Source: SZUA-320 sp963707875 | GTDB taxonomy: Bacteria > Gemmatimonadota > Gemmatimonadetes > Gemmatimonadales > GWC2-71-9 | DNA: 64,000 bases | Assembly: GCA_963707875.1 (NCBI GenBank) | Contig: CAVPRU010000001.1 | Coordinates: 372,001-436,000, forward strand | Reading direction: 5' to 3' | Shown: piece by piece, positions 44,736 to 53,234 of the stretch | Layout of the letters: each line of letters begins with the position of its first letter | Numbering within the stretch: position 1 is the first letter of the stretch | The notes under the pieces: generated by a model | Told to the model about the DNA's origin: nothing | The model's database searches: none | Seen by the model: the letters and a program-made list of their open reading frames with translations, nothing else | Program-made: the position numbers and the translations under genes

Positions 44736-45193
44736 CAGGCCTCGACCGTTCCGCCGGCCGCCTCGATCTTGCTCCGGGCAGCCGCGGAACACGCCAGGCC
44801 ACGCACGGCATACGCCTGCTCCACGGCCCCCACGCCCAGCAGCTTGGCGGGACGCTCGGGATAGTCGATCACCCCGGCGGCGGCCAGGCTCTCCGGCGTC
44901 ACCTCGGTCCCGGTCAGCCGGCTCAGGTCCTTCAGGTTGACCACCTGGTTCACTTCCTTGAACGGATTGGTGAATCCGCGCTTGGGGAGCCGCCGATACA
45001 TCGGCATCTGCCCGCCTTCGAACCCGGGATTGGTGGAACCACCGGTCCGGGCCTTGTGCCCCTTATGGCCCTTGCCGGACGTCTTGCCCAGTCCACTGCC
45101 GACACCCCGGCCGATCCGACGGCGGCTCCGATGGGAGCCCGGCGCCGGCCGGAGGTTGGACAGGGTCAGCGGGGTCTTGTCGTTATCGGACAC
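44735..45193 (-). CDS. rplO: 50S ribosomal protein L15
   Basis: L15, 152 aa, is a late-assembly 50S protein. The Gly-rich N-terminal part (RRRIGRGVGSGLGKTSGKGH) and MYRRLPKRGFTNPF are diagnostic. It precedes secY in the usual spc order and overlaps secY by one base. The 45193 start shares a base with the rpmD stop, so the genes are translationally coupled. Confidence 0.96.
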   Translation of the reverse strand: MSDNDKTPLTLSNLRPAPGSHRSRRRIGRGVGSGLGKTSGKGHKGHKARTGGSTNPGFEGGQMPMYRRLPKRGFTNPFKEVNQVVNLKDLSRLTGTEVTPESLAAAGVIDYPERPAKLLGVGAVEQAYAVRGLACSAAARSKIEAAGGTVEA

Positions 45194-45453
45194 TACGCCT
45201 CCATGATCGGCGTCACCTGCACCAGGTGCCGCACCTTGAAGAGCATTCCCCGAATGGACGGGGAATCCTGGACCACGATCTCCTGCTGGTAATGCCGAAG
45301 TCCCAGCGAAGCGAGGGTACGCCGCATGGTTTCGGCGTGACCGCTCTTCGACCGGATCTGCTTGACCCGGAACCCGGCCGCCACCGTCTCGGTGGGCAGG
45401 ATGTCGGCGTGGGCCGCAGGACCCTGACGACCGACGACTGGATTGCGTCCCAT
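45193..45453 (-). CDS. rpmD: 50S ribosomal protein L30, N-terminally extended
   Basis: L30, 86 aa by ATG 45453. The conserved core runs from about residue 28: RVKQIRSKSGHAETMRRTLASLGLRH and SIRGMLFKVRHLV (each shorter than the core itself). The first 27 residues (MGRNPVVGRQGPAAHADILP) exceed the usual 60-aa L30 and are Ala/Pro-rich. They may be a lineage extension or a misplaced start, but no closer Met or GTG is evident. It lies between rpsE and rplO as in the spc operon. Confidence 0.9.
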   Translation of the reverse strand: MGRNPVVGRQGPAAHADILPTETVAAGFRVKQIRSKSGHAETMRRTLASLGLRHYQQEIVVQDSPSIRGMLFKVRHLVQVTPIMEA

Positions 45454-45455
45454 GA

Positions 45456-46096
45456 CTACGCCTCCTCCTGCCGGGGCCGGTACGGAATGGCGCCGACCTC
45501 GATGTCCCGTTCGGCGGCCACCTGGCCCACGGTGATCAGATGCAGCAACCCATCCATCGTCGCCCGCACCATGTTGTGGGGATTGGTGGAACCCAGACAC
45601 TTGGTCAGAATATCGGTAATCCCGACGCACTCCAGGACCGCCCGCACCGGACCGCCCGCGATAATCCCGGTACCCGTGGCGGCCGGCTTGAGCAAGACCC
45701 GACCAGCCCCGTGGTGCCCGATGATGTCGTGCGGAATCGTGGTCCCCACCCGGGGCACCGAGACCATCGCCTTGCGGGCCGCCTCGACGGCCTTGCGGAC
45801 CGCCTCGGAGACTTCGTTGGCCTTGCCGGTAGCAACCCCGACCCGTCCCTTGCCGTCGCCCACGGCGACCAGGGCGTTGAACGAGAACCGGCGTCCGCCC
45901 TTGACCACCTTGGCGACGCGGTTGATGTCCACCACCTTCTCCATGAGGTCACTGCCCTCGGAGCGATCCCGGCGCGGGCGCTCCCCCCGCGCCCCCGCCC
46001 ACCGCTGCCTCGGCCACCACCGCCACCCCCGCGGCGCGGCTGGGGTGCGTCCGGCTTGGGCGCCTCGGTCGTCGGAGTCTTCGTCTCTTCAGTCAT
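45456..46096 (-). CDS. rpsE: 30S ribosomal protein S5 with Gly/Arg-rich N-terminus (one apparent indel)
   Basis: S5 contributes to decoding accuracy. The conserved body is EKVVDINRVAKVVKGGRRFS, then GNGKAN-type VATGKANEVSEAV and GTGIIAGGPVRAVLE. ATG 46096 overlaps the rplR stop and begins a Pro- and Gly/Arg-rich extension (APQPRRGGGGGGRG...) in another frame. Adding one G in the run at 45968-45970 joins it smoothly (RAGDRSEGSDLMEKVVD). Met 45944 alone would start too far into the conserved region. The full reconstructed protein is about 213 aa. Confidence 0.92.
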
Positions 46097-46467
46097 CAGA
46101 ATTCCAGTCCCCCTTCACGCGCGCCCTCGGCCACTGCCTGGACCCGCCCATGGTAGCGGTAACCCGCCCGGTCGAAGACAACCTTGCTGACCCCAGCCTC
46201 CTTGGCGCGCACCGCGATCCGCTGGCCCACCGCCTTGCCCCGGGCCACCTTCCCGGCGCCGGTGACCACCAGGTCCTTGAGCTGATCGGACACCCCGAGC
46301 AGGACCACCCCACGCTGGTCGTCGACCAGCTGGGCGTAGATGTGCTTGAGCGACCGGTACACCACCAGGCGCGGACGCTCCGCGGTGCCGGTCACCTTCT
46401 TCCGGACCCGGAGGTGCCGCCGGTAGCGGCGATCGGCCCGGGTCTTGAGCGCGTGAATCGGTCGCAT
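46096..46467 (-). CDS. rplR: 50S ribosomal protein L18
   Basis: L18, 123 aa, binds 5S rRNA. RHLRVRKKVTGTAERPRLVV near the N-terminus and VVFDRAGYRYHGRVQAVAEG at the C-terminus are typical. Its start shares a base with the rplF stop (TAATG) and its stop overlaps the rpsE start. Confidence 0.96.
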   Translation of the reverse strand: MRPIHALKTRADRRYRRHLRVRKKVTGTAERPRLVVYRSLKHIYAQLVDDQRGVVLLGVSDQLKDLVVTGAGKVARGKAVGQRIAVRAKEAGVSKVVFDRAGYRYHGRVQAVAEGAREGGLEF

Positions 46468-47006
46468 TACTTGGCTCCTGTCTTGCCGGCCTTGCGGCGG
46501 ACCTGCTCACCCTGGTACCGCACGCCCTTGCCCTTGTAGGGCTCGGGCGGACGGACACTGCGGAGCTCGGCCGCGACCTGGCCAACCAGTTCCTTGCTGG
46601 GTCCGCTGATCCGGACCGTCGTGTTGCCTTCGACCGCCAGCTTGATCCCGTCGGGCGCCGGATAGTGCACCGGATGGGACAGGCCGACGATCAGGGTGAT
46701 ACCGGTCTTGGTGACCTCGGCCTTGTACCCGACCCCCTGGATCTCCAGCACCTTCTCGAAACCCTTGTCGACCCCGTCGATCAGGTTGGCGACCAGGGTG
46801 CGGGACAGCCCGTGCAGCGCCTTCTGGCTCGGGGCATCCGACGCCCGGCTCACCTGGACCACCCCGTCCGTCAGGGTGGCGGTGATCCCGGAGGCCAGGT
46901 CCCGGTGCAGTTCCCCCTTGGGGCCCTTGGCAGTGACCCGGTTGCCGGCAATGGCGACCGTGACGCCGGAGGGCACCGAGATGGGACGCTTTCCGATGCG
47001 CGACAT
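46467..47006 (-). CDS. rplF: 50S ribosomal protein L6
   Basis: L6, 179 aa from ATG 47006 (MSRIGKRPISVPSGVTV). It sits near the factor-binding site of the 50S subunit. The C-terminal signature PPEPYKGKGVRYQGEQVRRK is intact. It lies eight bases after rpsH. Confidence 0.96.
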   Translation of the reverse strand: MSRIGKRPISVPSGVTVAIAGNRVTAKGPKGELHRDLASGITATLTDGVVQVSRASDAPSQKALHGLSRTLVANLIDGVDKGFEKVLEIQGVGYKAEVTKTGITLIVGLSHPVHYPAPDGIKLAVEGNTTVRISGPSKELVGQVAAELRSVRPPEPYKGKGVRYQGEQVRRKAGKTGAK

Positions 47007-47014
47007 GGCGGCCT

Positions 47015-47410
47015 CTACCAGAGCACGGCGACGAGCTCGCCGCCGAGGTTGGCCCGGCGGGCATCGCGATCGGTCATCAACCCGCGAGGGGTCGAGACGA
47101 TGGCCACGCCCAGGCCGTTCTTGATCCGCGGAATGTCGCGGCACTTGACGTACCGCCGGAGCCCCGGGCTGCTGACGCGCTGCAGCTCCCGGACCACGGG
47201 CAGGTCGTTGTGATAGCGGAGATACAGCCGCAGCACGGAGCGTCCCTCAAGCTCCAGCTCCTTGCAGTCCGAGAGATAGTTGTTCTCCCGGAGCAGCCGT
47301 GCCAGTTCCGCCTTGAACCGGGATCGGGGAATATCCACTCGCCGGTGACCCGCGGCATACGCGTTGCGGATGCGGGTCAACATATCCGCTACGGGATCAG
47401 TCATACTCAT
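47015..47410 (-). CDS. rpsH: 30S ribosomal protein S8
   Basis: S8, 131 aa, binds 16S rRNA early and, in E. coli, represses the spc operon. It begins MSMTDPVADMLTRIRNAY and ends with the typical STPRGLMTDRDARRANLGGE segment. It lies 15 bases after rpsN in normal order. Confidence 0.96.
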   Translation of the reverse strand: MSMTDPVADMLTRIRNAYAAGHRRVDIPRSRFKAELARLLRENNYLSDCKELELEGRSVLRLYLRYHNDLPVVRELQRVSSPGLRRYVKCRDIPRIKNGLGVAIVSTPRGLMTDRDARRANLGGELVAVLW

Positions 47411-47425
47411 GCTTGGCCTATCCTC

Positions 47426-47611
47426 CTACCAGCTGGCCTTGCGCACACCGGGGATCTCCCCCTTGAGCGCGAGCTCACGGAAACAAATGCGGCAGAGACC
47501 GAACCGCCGAAGGTACGCGCGGACGCGGCCGCATCGATTGCATCGACGCACCACCCGCGACTTGAATTTCGGAGCCCGCTTGGCCCGCTCGATCCAACAG
47601 GTCTTCGCCAT
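47426..47611 (-). CDS. rpsN: 30S ribosomal protein S14, zinc-binding (type Z)
   Basis: S14, 61 aa, the short zinc-ribbon form. It has two CxxC pairs (RCNRCGR and LCRICF), MAKTCWIERAKR at the start and GEIPGVRKASW at the end. This C+ version needs zinc, unlike the longer C- paralogues some bacteria express in zinc limitation; no C- copy is in the window. Confidence 0.97.
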   Translation of the reverse strand: MAKTCWIERAKRAPKFKSRVVRRCNRCGRVRAYLRRFGLCRICFRELALKGEIPGVRKASW

Positions 47612-47645
47612 GGATTATCCTCGTCCCTCAGTTCGTGGCATCGGG

Positions 47646-48322
47646 TCAGGCCGCCCGTGACGGGGGCTCGACCCGGAACGGCCAGCCAAATTCCTTGAGC
47701 AGCGCCATCGCCAGATCGTCCCGGTCGGTCGACGTGACGACCGTGATGTCCATCCCGTGGATCTTCTCGACCTTGTCGTAGTCGATCTCGGGAAAGATCA
47801 GTTGTTCCTTGATGCCGAACGTGTAGTTCCCCTGGCCATCAAAGCTGCGGTCCGGCAGGCCCCGGAAGTCGCGAGTCCGCGGCAGCGCCAGGGTGATGAA
47901 CCGGTCCAGAAACTCGTACATCCTCGCCCCGCGCAGCGTCACCATCACCCCGACCGGCATCCCCTGTCGGAGGTTGAAATTGGCGATCGCCTTCTTGGCC
48001 TTGGTCACCACCGGCCGCTGCCCGGTGATCAGGCCGAACTCATCGGCCACCGCGTCAATCAGCTTGGGGTTCTTGGCCCCTTCGCCCAGGCCCACGTTGA
48101 GCACGATCTTGACGAGCCGAGGCACCTGGTTCGGGTTGTCCAGCCCGAAGCTTTTCGCCAGCCGGGGCCGAATCGTGTCCTGATAGAGCGTCTGGAACCG
48201 CGGGGTGCCTACCCGCGACTTCGGCGCGGGATCGGTGGCCCCGGCCGGAGCGGCGGGCTTCTTGCCCCCCCGGCGCCGGGCGCGCCTCCCTTGCCCTTCG
48301 TCTGCTGCGGCTTCTCGGCCAT
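47646..48322 (-). CDS. rplE: 50S ribosomal protein L5 with basic N-terminal extension (one apparent indel)
   Basis: L5 binds 5S rRNA. The conserved body starts at FQTLYQDTIRPRLAKSFGL and includes KIVLNVGLGEGAKN, FNLRQGMPVGVMVTLRG and the C-terminal GMDITVVTSTDRDDLAMALL. ATG 48322 overlaps the rplX stop (TAATG) and encodes MAEKPQQTKGKGGAPGAGG in another frame. One extra G in the seven-G run (minus strand, 48265-48271) restores GGKKPAAPAGATDP. The extension of about 45 residues is Lys/Ala/Gly-rich. Confidence 0.93.
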
Positions 48323-48702
48323 TACCGGGTCCTCGGAATCGGTTCACCGGACTTCACGGCGATGCGTTCCACCGTGCCGTCCTTGTCCACCCGCCGACGC
48401 ACCCGGGTCGGGACGCCGCTCTTGGGGTCGATCAGCATCACCTTGGAATGGTGAATCGGGGCCGGGAATTCGATGATCCCCGCCTCGGTGGTCTGCGACG
48501 CCCGACGGTGCCGCTTGACCACGTTGACACCTTCCAGCGTCACCCGGCCGCTCTTGGGATGCACCCGGAGGACCCGAGCCCGCTTCCCCTTGTCGTCACC
48601 CGAGATCACCTGCACCAGGTCGCCCTTGGTGGCGGTCATCTTCTGGCGCACGACCGGCTTCTGCCGGACTCGCTTCGCCTTCTTGTGAACCAGCGGCTTC
48701 AT
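48322..48702 (-). CDS. rplX: 50S ribosomal protein L24
   Basis: L24, 126 aa, an assembly initiator of the 50S subunit. The KOW motif region (KGDLVQVISGDDKGKRARVL) and GVNVVKRHRR are clear. The N-terminal 20 residues are a basic extension (HKKAKRVRQKPVVRQK). It is one base after rplN and overlaps rplE. Confidence 0.95.
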   Translation of the reverse strand: MKPLVHKKAKRVRQKPVVRQKMTATKGDLVQVISGDDKGKRARVLRVHPKSGRVTLEGVNVVKRHRRASQTTEAGIIEFPAPIHHSKVMLIDPKSGVPTRVRRRVDKDGTVERIAVKSGEPIPRTR

Positions 48703-48703
48703 G

Positions 48704-49072
48704 TCAGATCACCTCCGGCGCCAGCGATACGATCTTCATGTATCGCTTGTCGCGCAGTTCCCGGGCCACCGGCCCGAAGATCCGGGTCGCCCGCGGCTCG
48801 CCGGTATCGGTAATGAGGACCGCGGCGTTCTCGTCGAACCGGATGTAGGTCCCGTCGCGCCGCCGGGTCTCCTTGACGGTCCGAACGATCACCGCCTTGG
48901 CCACCTCGCCCTTCTTGACCTGGCCGGTCGGGATCGCGTCCTTGATCGTCACGATCACCTTGTCCCCCAGCCCGGCGTAGCGCCGCTTCGAGCCACCCAG
49001 CACCCGGATCACCAGCGCCTTCCGGGCCCCCGAGTTGTCGGCGATCCTGAGGATCGTTTCCTGTTGTACCAT
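48704..49072 (-). CDS. rplN: 50S ribosomal protein L14
   Basis: L14, 122 aa, lies at the subunit interface. MVQQETILRIADNSGARKAL and the C-terminal GPVARELRDKRYMKIVSLAPEV (first 20 residues shown are GPVARELRDKRYMKIVSLAP) are standard. It lies six bases after rpsQ. Confidence 0.97.
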   Translation of the reverse strand: MVQQETILRIADNSGARKALVIRVLGGSKRRYAGLGDKVIVTIKDAIPTGQVKKGEVAKAVIVRTVKETRRRDGTYIRFDENAAVLITDTGEPRATRIFGPVARELRDKRYMKIVSLAPEVI

Positions 49073-49078
49073 GGTGGC

Positions 49079-49360
49079 CTACTTTGCCCGTTCGAGAATC
49101 TCGGTGACCCGCCACCGGACCAGCTTGGAGAGCGGTCGGGTCTCCATGATCCGGACCGTGTCGCCAATCCTGGCCCCGAGGTCGTCGCGCGCGTGGAACT
49201 TCGACGTGCGCAGCATCCGCTTGCCGTAGACTGGATGCGCCACCCGACGCTCCAGCCGGACGGTGACGGTCCGGGTCATCTTGTCGCTGGTGACCACCCC
49301 GGTCCGCACCTTGCGGTGGTTCCGCGCCGGCGCGCCGGCGTCGTTCTTCGGCTCAGTCAT
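49079..49360 (-). CDS. rpsQ: 30S ribosomal protein S17
   Basis: S17, 93 aa from ATG 49360, a primary 16S rRNA-binding protein. RTGVVTSDKMTRTVTVRLER and GDTVRIMETRPLSKLVRWRV are diagnostic. It is preceded by rpmC with ten bases between. Confidence 0.96.
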   Translation of the reverse strand: MTEPKNDAGAPARNHRKVRTGVVTSDKMTRTVTVRLERRVAHPVYGKRMLRTSKFHARDDLGARIGDTVRIMETRPLSKLVRWRVTEILERAK

Positions 49361-49370
49361 GCTGTCTCCC

Positions 49371-49565
49371 TCACACCTGGCTGCGCCGCTGGCGCAGCAA
49401 GGTCTTGATCCGGGCAATGTCCCGCCGCAGGGTGCGGAATCGGATCGGACTCTCGAGCGATTCCGTAGCCGACCGGAACCGGAGCCGAAACCGTTCCTCG
49501 GTATATTCGCCCAGCTTGGTCGTCAGTTCTTCGTCACTCAGTTGATGCAACTCACTCGCACTCAT
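49371..49565 (-). CDS. rpmC: 50S ribosomal protein L29
   Basis: L29, 64 aa, a two-helix protein at the tunnel exit. The pattern ELHQLSDEELTTKLGEYTEE, FRLRFRSATESLESP and ARIKTLLRQR matches the family. It starts two bases after the rplP stop. Confidence 0.95.
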   Translation of the reverse strand: MSASELHQLSDEELTTKLGEYTEERFRLRFRSATESLESPIRFRTLRRDIARIKTLLRQRRSQV

Positions 49566-49567
49566 CG

Positions 49568-49981
49568 TCAGATCTCCTCACGAATGACGAAGCGGGTCTG
49601 CACCGGCAGCTTGGCGGCGGCGAGGGCAAACGCCTGCCGGGCCATCTGCTCGGTCACCCCGTCCACCTCGAACAGCATCCGGGCCGGCTTGACCACCGCC
49701 ACCCAGCCCTCCGGATTGCCCTTACCCTTGCCCATCCGGGTCTCGGCCGGCTTCTTGGTGATCGGCTTGTCCGGGAAGATCCGGATCCAGACCTTGCCGC
49801 CCCGCTTCATGGCCCGCGTCAGGGCTACCCGGGCGGCTTCGATCTGCCGGTTGGTGATCCACCCCGGGTCGAGGCTCATCAGCCCGTAGACCCCGAAGGC
49901 CACGGTGTTGCCGCGGGTCGCGATGCCCCGGGTCCGGCCCTTGAACTGCTTGCGGAACTTGATCCGCTTTGGCGCCAGCAT
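49568..49981 (-). CDS. rplP: 50S ribosomal protein L16
   Basis: L16, 137 aa, near the A site. MLAPKRIKFRKQFKGRTRG opens the protein, and GKVWIRIFPDKPITKKPAET with MGKGKGNPEGWVAVVKP carries the conserved core. The Arg in KKPAETRMGKGKG, the target of ribosomal oxygenase in some bacteria, is present. Confidence 0.97.
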   Translation of the reverse strand: MLAPKRIKFRKQFKGRTRGIATRGNTVAFGVYGLMSLDPGWITNRQIEAARVALTRAMKRGGKVWIRIFPDKPITKKPAETRMGKGKGNPEGWVAVVKPARMLFEVDGVTEQMARQAFALAAAKLPVQTRFVIREEI

Positions 49982-49985
49982 TGCG

Positions 49986-50645
49986 TCATGCCCCCGTGCT
50001 GTAAGTCCGGCCCGCCACGTCCTCCACGACCTCGCCGCGGAAGATCCAGACCTTGATCCCGATCGCCCCGTAGGTCGTCCGGGCCGTGGCGGTGGCGTAG
50101 TCGATGTCGGCCCGCAGGGTGTGGAGCGGGACCCGGCCTTCCCGATACCCCTCGGTCCGGGCGATTTCGGAACCGCCCAGCCGTCCGGCGCACCGCAACC
50201 GGATGCCCTGGGCGCCCATCCGCATCGCCGACTGAATGGCCCGCTTCATGGCCCGGCGGAAACTGATCCGCTGTTCGATCTGCCGGGCGATGTTGTCGGC
50301 CACCAGCTGAGCCGAGATCTCCGGCCGCTTGATCTCCTCGACGTTGATCGCGGCTTCCTTGCCGGTCAGCTGGCTCAGCTCGTCCCGCAGCTTGTCGACT
50401 TCGGCGCCCTTCTTCCCGATCACCACGCCGGGCCGGCCGGTGTGCACCGTGACCGTCACCTTGCCGGGCCGCCGCTCGACGTCAATCTGCGCGATCGCCG
50501 CGTGGCCCAGACGGGCATGGAGGTACTTCCGGATCAGCTCGTCCTCCTTCAGGAGGGCGGGCATCTCCTTCCGGGCATACCACCGGGAGGACCAGGGCTT
50601 GACGACCCCGAGCCGGAACCCGATTGGATGTGTCTTCTGGCCCAT
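49986..50645 (-). CDS. rpsC: 30S ribosomal protein S3
   Basis: S3, 219 aa, at the mRNA entry site. MGQKTHPIGFRLGVVKPW begins the protein. The KH domain has the GxxG-type loop RPGVVIGKKGAEVDKLRDEL. The C-terminal domain (GRLGGSEIARTEGYREGRVP) is complete. The start shares a base with the rplV stop. Confidence 0.97.
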   Translation of the reverse strand: MGQKTHPIGFRLGVVKPWSSRWYARKEMPALLKEDELIRKYLHARLGHAAIAQIDVERRPGKVTVTVHTGRPGVVIGKKGAEVDKLRDELSQLTGKEAAINVEEIKRPEISAQLVADNIARQIEQRISFRRAMKRAIQSAMRMGAQGIRLRCAGRLGGSEIARTEGYREGRVPLHTLRADIDYATATARTTYGAIGIKVWIFRGEVVEDVAGRTYSTGA

Positions 50646-51010
50646 CAGGCGATCTCCTTGTCGGCCACGGTGATTTCGACGTGGCTGGTCCGCTTGAGAA
50701 TCGGAGTGGCCCGACCCTGCGCCGCCGGGGTGAACCGCTTGAGCATCGGTCCCGCGTTGACGATGGCCTTGGTCACCTTGAGCGCGTCGACATCAAACGG
50801 CGCGTTCGATTGGAGCGCCTTCTGCTCCAGGTTGGCCACCGCCGACTTCAGGGTCTTGGCGACCTGCTTGGCGGCCCGCTTCTTCGAAAACTCGAGAATC
50901 GCGTAGGCCTCATTGACGTCCCGGTCGCGGATCAGGTCCACCACCAGGCGCATCTTGCGGGGCGACTGCCGCACCCCTCGCTGAATCGCTCGTCCGTCCA
51001 TGGGGTTCAC
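50645..51010 (-). CDS. rplV: 50S ribosomal protein L22
   Basis: L22, 121 aa, lines the exit tunnel. RGVRQSPRKMRLVVDLIRDR at the N-terminus and PMLKRFTPAAQGRATPILKR in the beta-hairpin region are typical. It overlaps rpsS by four bases and rpsC by one. Confidence 0.96.
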   Translation of the reverse strand: MNPMDGRAIQRGVRQSPRKMRLVVDLIRDRDVNEAYAILEFSKKRAAKQVAKTLKSAVANLEQKALQSNAPFDVDALKVTKAIVNAGPMLKRFTPAAQGRATPILKRTSHVEITVADKEIA

Positions 51011-51297
51011 GCCGGGCTCGCCTTCTTGTCCGCGACCAGCCGACCGCTGTGGCCTCGGAACAGTCGGGTCGGGGAAAACTCGCCGAGCTTGTGACCCACC
51101 ATGTTTTCGGTGCAGTACACCGGCACAAACTTGGTGCCGTTGTGCACCGCAAACGTGTGGCCCACGAACTCCGGCAGGATGGTGCTCGACCGACTCCAGG
51201 TCTTGACCACCCGCTTGTCATTCTTGGCGTTGAGCAGCTCCACCTTGAGGAGGAGTGCCGCCTGCACATAAGGGCCCTTCTTGACGCTGCGTGCCAT
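51007..51297 (-). CDS. rpsS: 30S ribosomal protein S19
   Basis: S19, 96 aa from ATG 51297 (MARSVKKGPYV). TWSRSSTILPEFVGHTFAVH and MVGHKLGEFSPTRLFRGHSG confirm it. Its start shares a base with the rplB stop (TAATG). Confidence 0.97.
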   Translation of the reverse strand: MARSVKKGPYVQAALLLKVELLNAKNDKRVVKTWSRSSTILPEFVGHTFAVHNGTKFVPVYCTENMVGHKLGEFSPTRLFRGHSGRLVADKKASPA

Positions 51298-52136
51298 TAC
51301 TTGGTCGCCTTCCCGCGCTTGCGGCCGCGCACGATGAGACGGTTGGAATTCTTCTTCCGACGACGGGTCTTGACGCCTTCCGGCTTGCCCCACGGGGACA
51401 CCGGCGGCCGGCCCCCGGAGGTCTTGCCTTCACCCCCACCGAGCGGGTGATCGACCGGGTTCATCGCGACGCCCCGGACCTTGGGCCGCCGACCGAGCCA
51501 CCGGGTCTTTCCGGCCTTGCCGACCGACAGCAGCTCGTGCTCCGAGTTGCCGACCTCCCCGATGGTGGCCAGGCAGCGGCCCAGAATCAGCCGGGTCTCG
51601 CCGGACCGGAGCCGGACGGTCACGTAGGCGCCTTCCCGGGCCATCACCTGGGCATAGGTTCCGGCCGAGCGGGCCAGCTGGCCACCCTTGCCGACCTTGA
51701 GCTCGATGTTGTGCACGTTCATGCCGAGCGGCACCTCGGACAGGGGCAGAGCGTTGCCGTTCCGGGCTTCGGAGCCCGGTCCGGAGATCACCGTGTCCCC
51801 CTGGTTGAGCCCCTTGGGGTGCAGCATGTAGCGCTTCTCCCCGTCGGCATAGACCAGCAGCGCCAGCCGGGCGCTCCGGTTCGGATCGTATTCGATCTCC
51901 GCCACCCTGGCCGGAATCCCAAACTTGTTCCGCTTGAAGTCGATCCGGCGGTACATCCGCTTGTGGCCGCCGCCCCGGTGCCGCATGGTGAGGTGGCCGA
52001 GGTTGTTCCGGCCGCCCGACTTGGTGAGCGGCTCCAGCAGCGACTTCTCCGGCGTGTCGCGGGTGATCTCGTCAAACCCCGACACCGACTTGAAGCGGGT
52101 GGCGGCCGTCATCGGGCGAAACTGGCGAATACTCAT
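51297..52136 (-). CDS. rplB: 50S ribosomal protein L2
   Basis: L2, 279 aa, is required for subunit association and peptidyl transfer. RHRGGGHKRMYRRIDFKRNK in the N-terminal RNA-binding part and GVAMNPVDHPLGGGEGKTSG near the C-terminus are intact. Length is normal. It lies one base after the rplW stop region. Confidence 0.97.
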   Translation of the reverse strand: MSIRQFRPMTAATRFKSVSGFDEITRDTPEKSLLEPLTKSGGRNNLGHLTMRHRGGGHKRMYRRIDFKRNKFGIPARVAEIEYDPNRSARLALLVYADGEKRYMLHPKGLNQGDTVISGPGSEARNGNALPLSEVPLGMNVHNIELKVGKGGQLARSAGTYAQVMAREGAYVTVRLRSGETRLILGRCLATIGEVGNSEHELLSVGKAGKTRWLGRRPKVRGVAMNPVDHPLGGGEGKTSGGRPPVSPWGKPEGVKTRRRKKNSNRLIVRGRKRGKATK

Positions 52137-52137
52137 C

Positions 52138-52425
52138 TCAGCCCTCGAACACGGGGATCTGATCCCCGTCCTTCAGGGTGACCACCGCCTTCTTCCACCG
52201 GGCGGTCGTCCCGCGGACCCGACCCCGGGAGACTTCCTTGCGGCGCATCTGCATGGTCCGGATCGCCGTCGGGGTCACCCCGAACAGGGTCTCCAGGGCC
52301 AGGCGGATCTGCGGCTTGCTGGCATTCGGATGCACCACGAAGGTGTACTCCTTGCGACTCTGAAACGCCGCGGAGCTCTTCTCGGTGATGAGCGGCCGAA
52401 CGATCGTGTCGTGTAGTTCTGGCAT
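52138..52425 (-). CDS. rplW: 50S ribosomal protein L23
   Basis: L23, 95 aa, is at the tunnel exit, where SRP and trigger factor dock. TIVRPLITEKSSAAFQSRKE and YTFVVHPNASKPQIRLALET are conserved. Its start shares a base with the rplD stop. Confidence 0.96.
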   Translation of the reverse strand: MPELHDTIVRPLITEKSSAAFQSRKEYTFVVHPNASKPQIRLALETLFGVTPTAIRTMQMRRKEVSRGRVRGTTARWKKAVVTLKDGDQIPVFEG

Positions 52426-53234
52426 TACTTGCTTCCCTTCTTCTGCTTGACAGCCTTCTTGGCCGCCTTCTTGGCCGGCGCCTTCTTGGCCGCCTTGGCC
52501 TTGGGGGCGGCCTTCTTGACCGCCTTGGCTTTGGGCGCGGCCGGCTTGGTGGCCTTGGCCTTGGCCTTCGGTGCCTTGGCCTTCGGAGCCTTGACCTGCA
52601 CCTCGACCGTGCCGTCGGTCACCTCTCCGCCCACCGCCGGCCGCTCCGCGACCACCACCTCGGCCCACAGCACGTCATAGGCACTGGCGTCAGCCCAGGG
52701 GAGGACGTCCACCCCCGGCAGGTTCCGGGCGCTCAGATAGACGTTCTTCTTGATCCCTTCCGTCAGCAGCAGGACCTTGCGACCGGCCAGACCCATCTGC
52801 TCCAGCAACCCCACCAGCGCGCTGGTCTTGGGCGCCGCGAAGTCCAGCCCTTCGATCACGCAGAAGGCGCCTTCCCGGGCCCGCGCGTTGAGCGCCGAAC
52901 GCCGAGCCAGCCGCCGGACCTTGATCGGAATCGCGGTCCGGTAGTCCCGGGGCGACGGGCCGAACACGACGCCACCGCCGCGCCAATGGGGCGCCCGGGT
53001 GGTGCCGGCCCGGGCCCGACCGGTGCCCTTCTGCCGCCAGGGCTTCTGATTGCCACCCGACACCTTGGCGCGGGTCCTGGTGGCCGCGGTGCCCTGGCGC
53101 TGGTTGGCGAGGTAGGTCTTGACGGCCTGATGCAGCACCGGCTCGTTGACCGTACCATCGAAATAGTCGGCCGGCAGGGCGAAGGCCCCGGAGGCCTTGG
53201 CGCCGGCATTCGAAAAGAGGGCGGCCTCAAGCAT
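52425..53234 (-). CDS. rplD: 50S ribosomal protein L4 with long Lys/Ala-rich C-terminal tail
   Basis: L4, 269 aa, about 60 residues longer than usual. The core (GGNQKPWRQKGTGRARAGTT, FGPSPRDYRTAIPIKVRRLA) and the globular end (VDVLPWADASAYDVLWAE) are normal. The tail from about residue 210 is a low-complexity repeat of K/A/P (APKAKAPKAKAKATKPAAPK and more) resembling histone H1-like tails. In E. coli, L4 autoregulates the S10 operon; whether that holds here is unknown. It overlaps rplC by eight bases. Confidence 0.95.
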   Translation of the reverse strand: MLEAALFSNAGAKASGAFALPADYFDGTVNEPVLHQAVKTYLANQRQGTAATRTRAKVSGGNQKPWRQKGTGRARAGTTRAPHWRGGGVVFGPSPRDYRTAIPIKVRRLARRSALNARAREGAFCVIEGLDFAAPKTSALVGLLEQMGLAGRKVLLLTEGIKKNVYLSARNLPGVDVLPWADASAYDVLWAEVVVAERPAVGGEVTDGTVEVQVKAPKAKAPKAKAKATKPAAPKAKAVKKAAPKAKAAKKAPAKKAAKKAVKQKKGSK

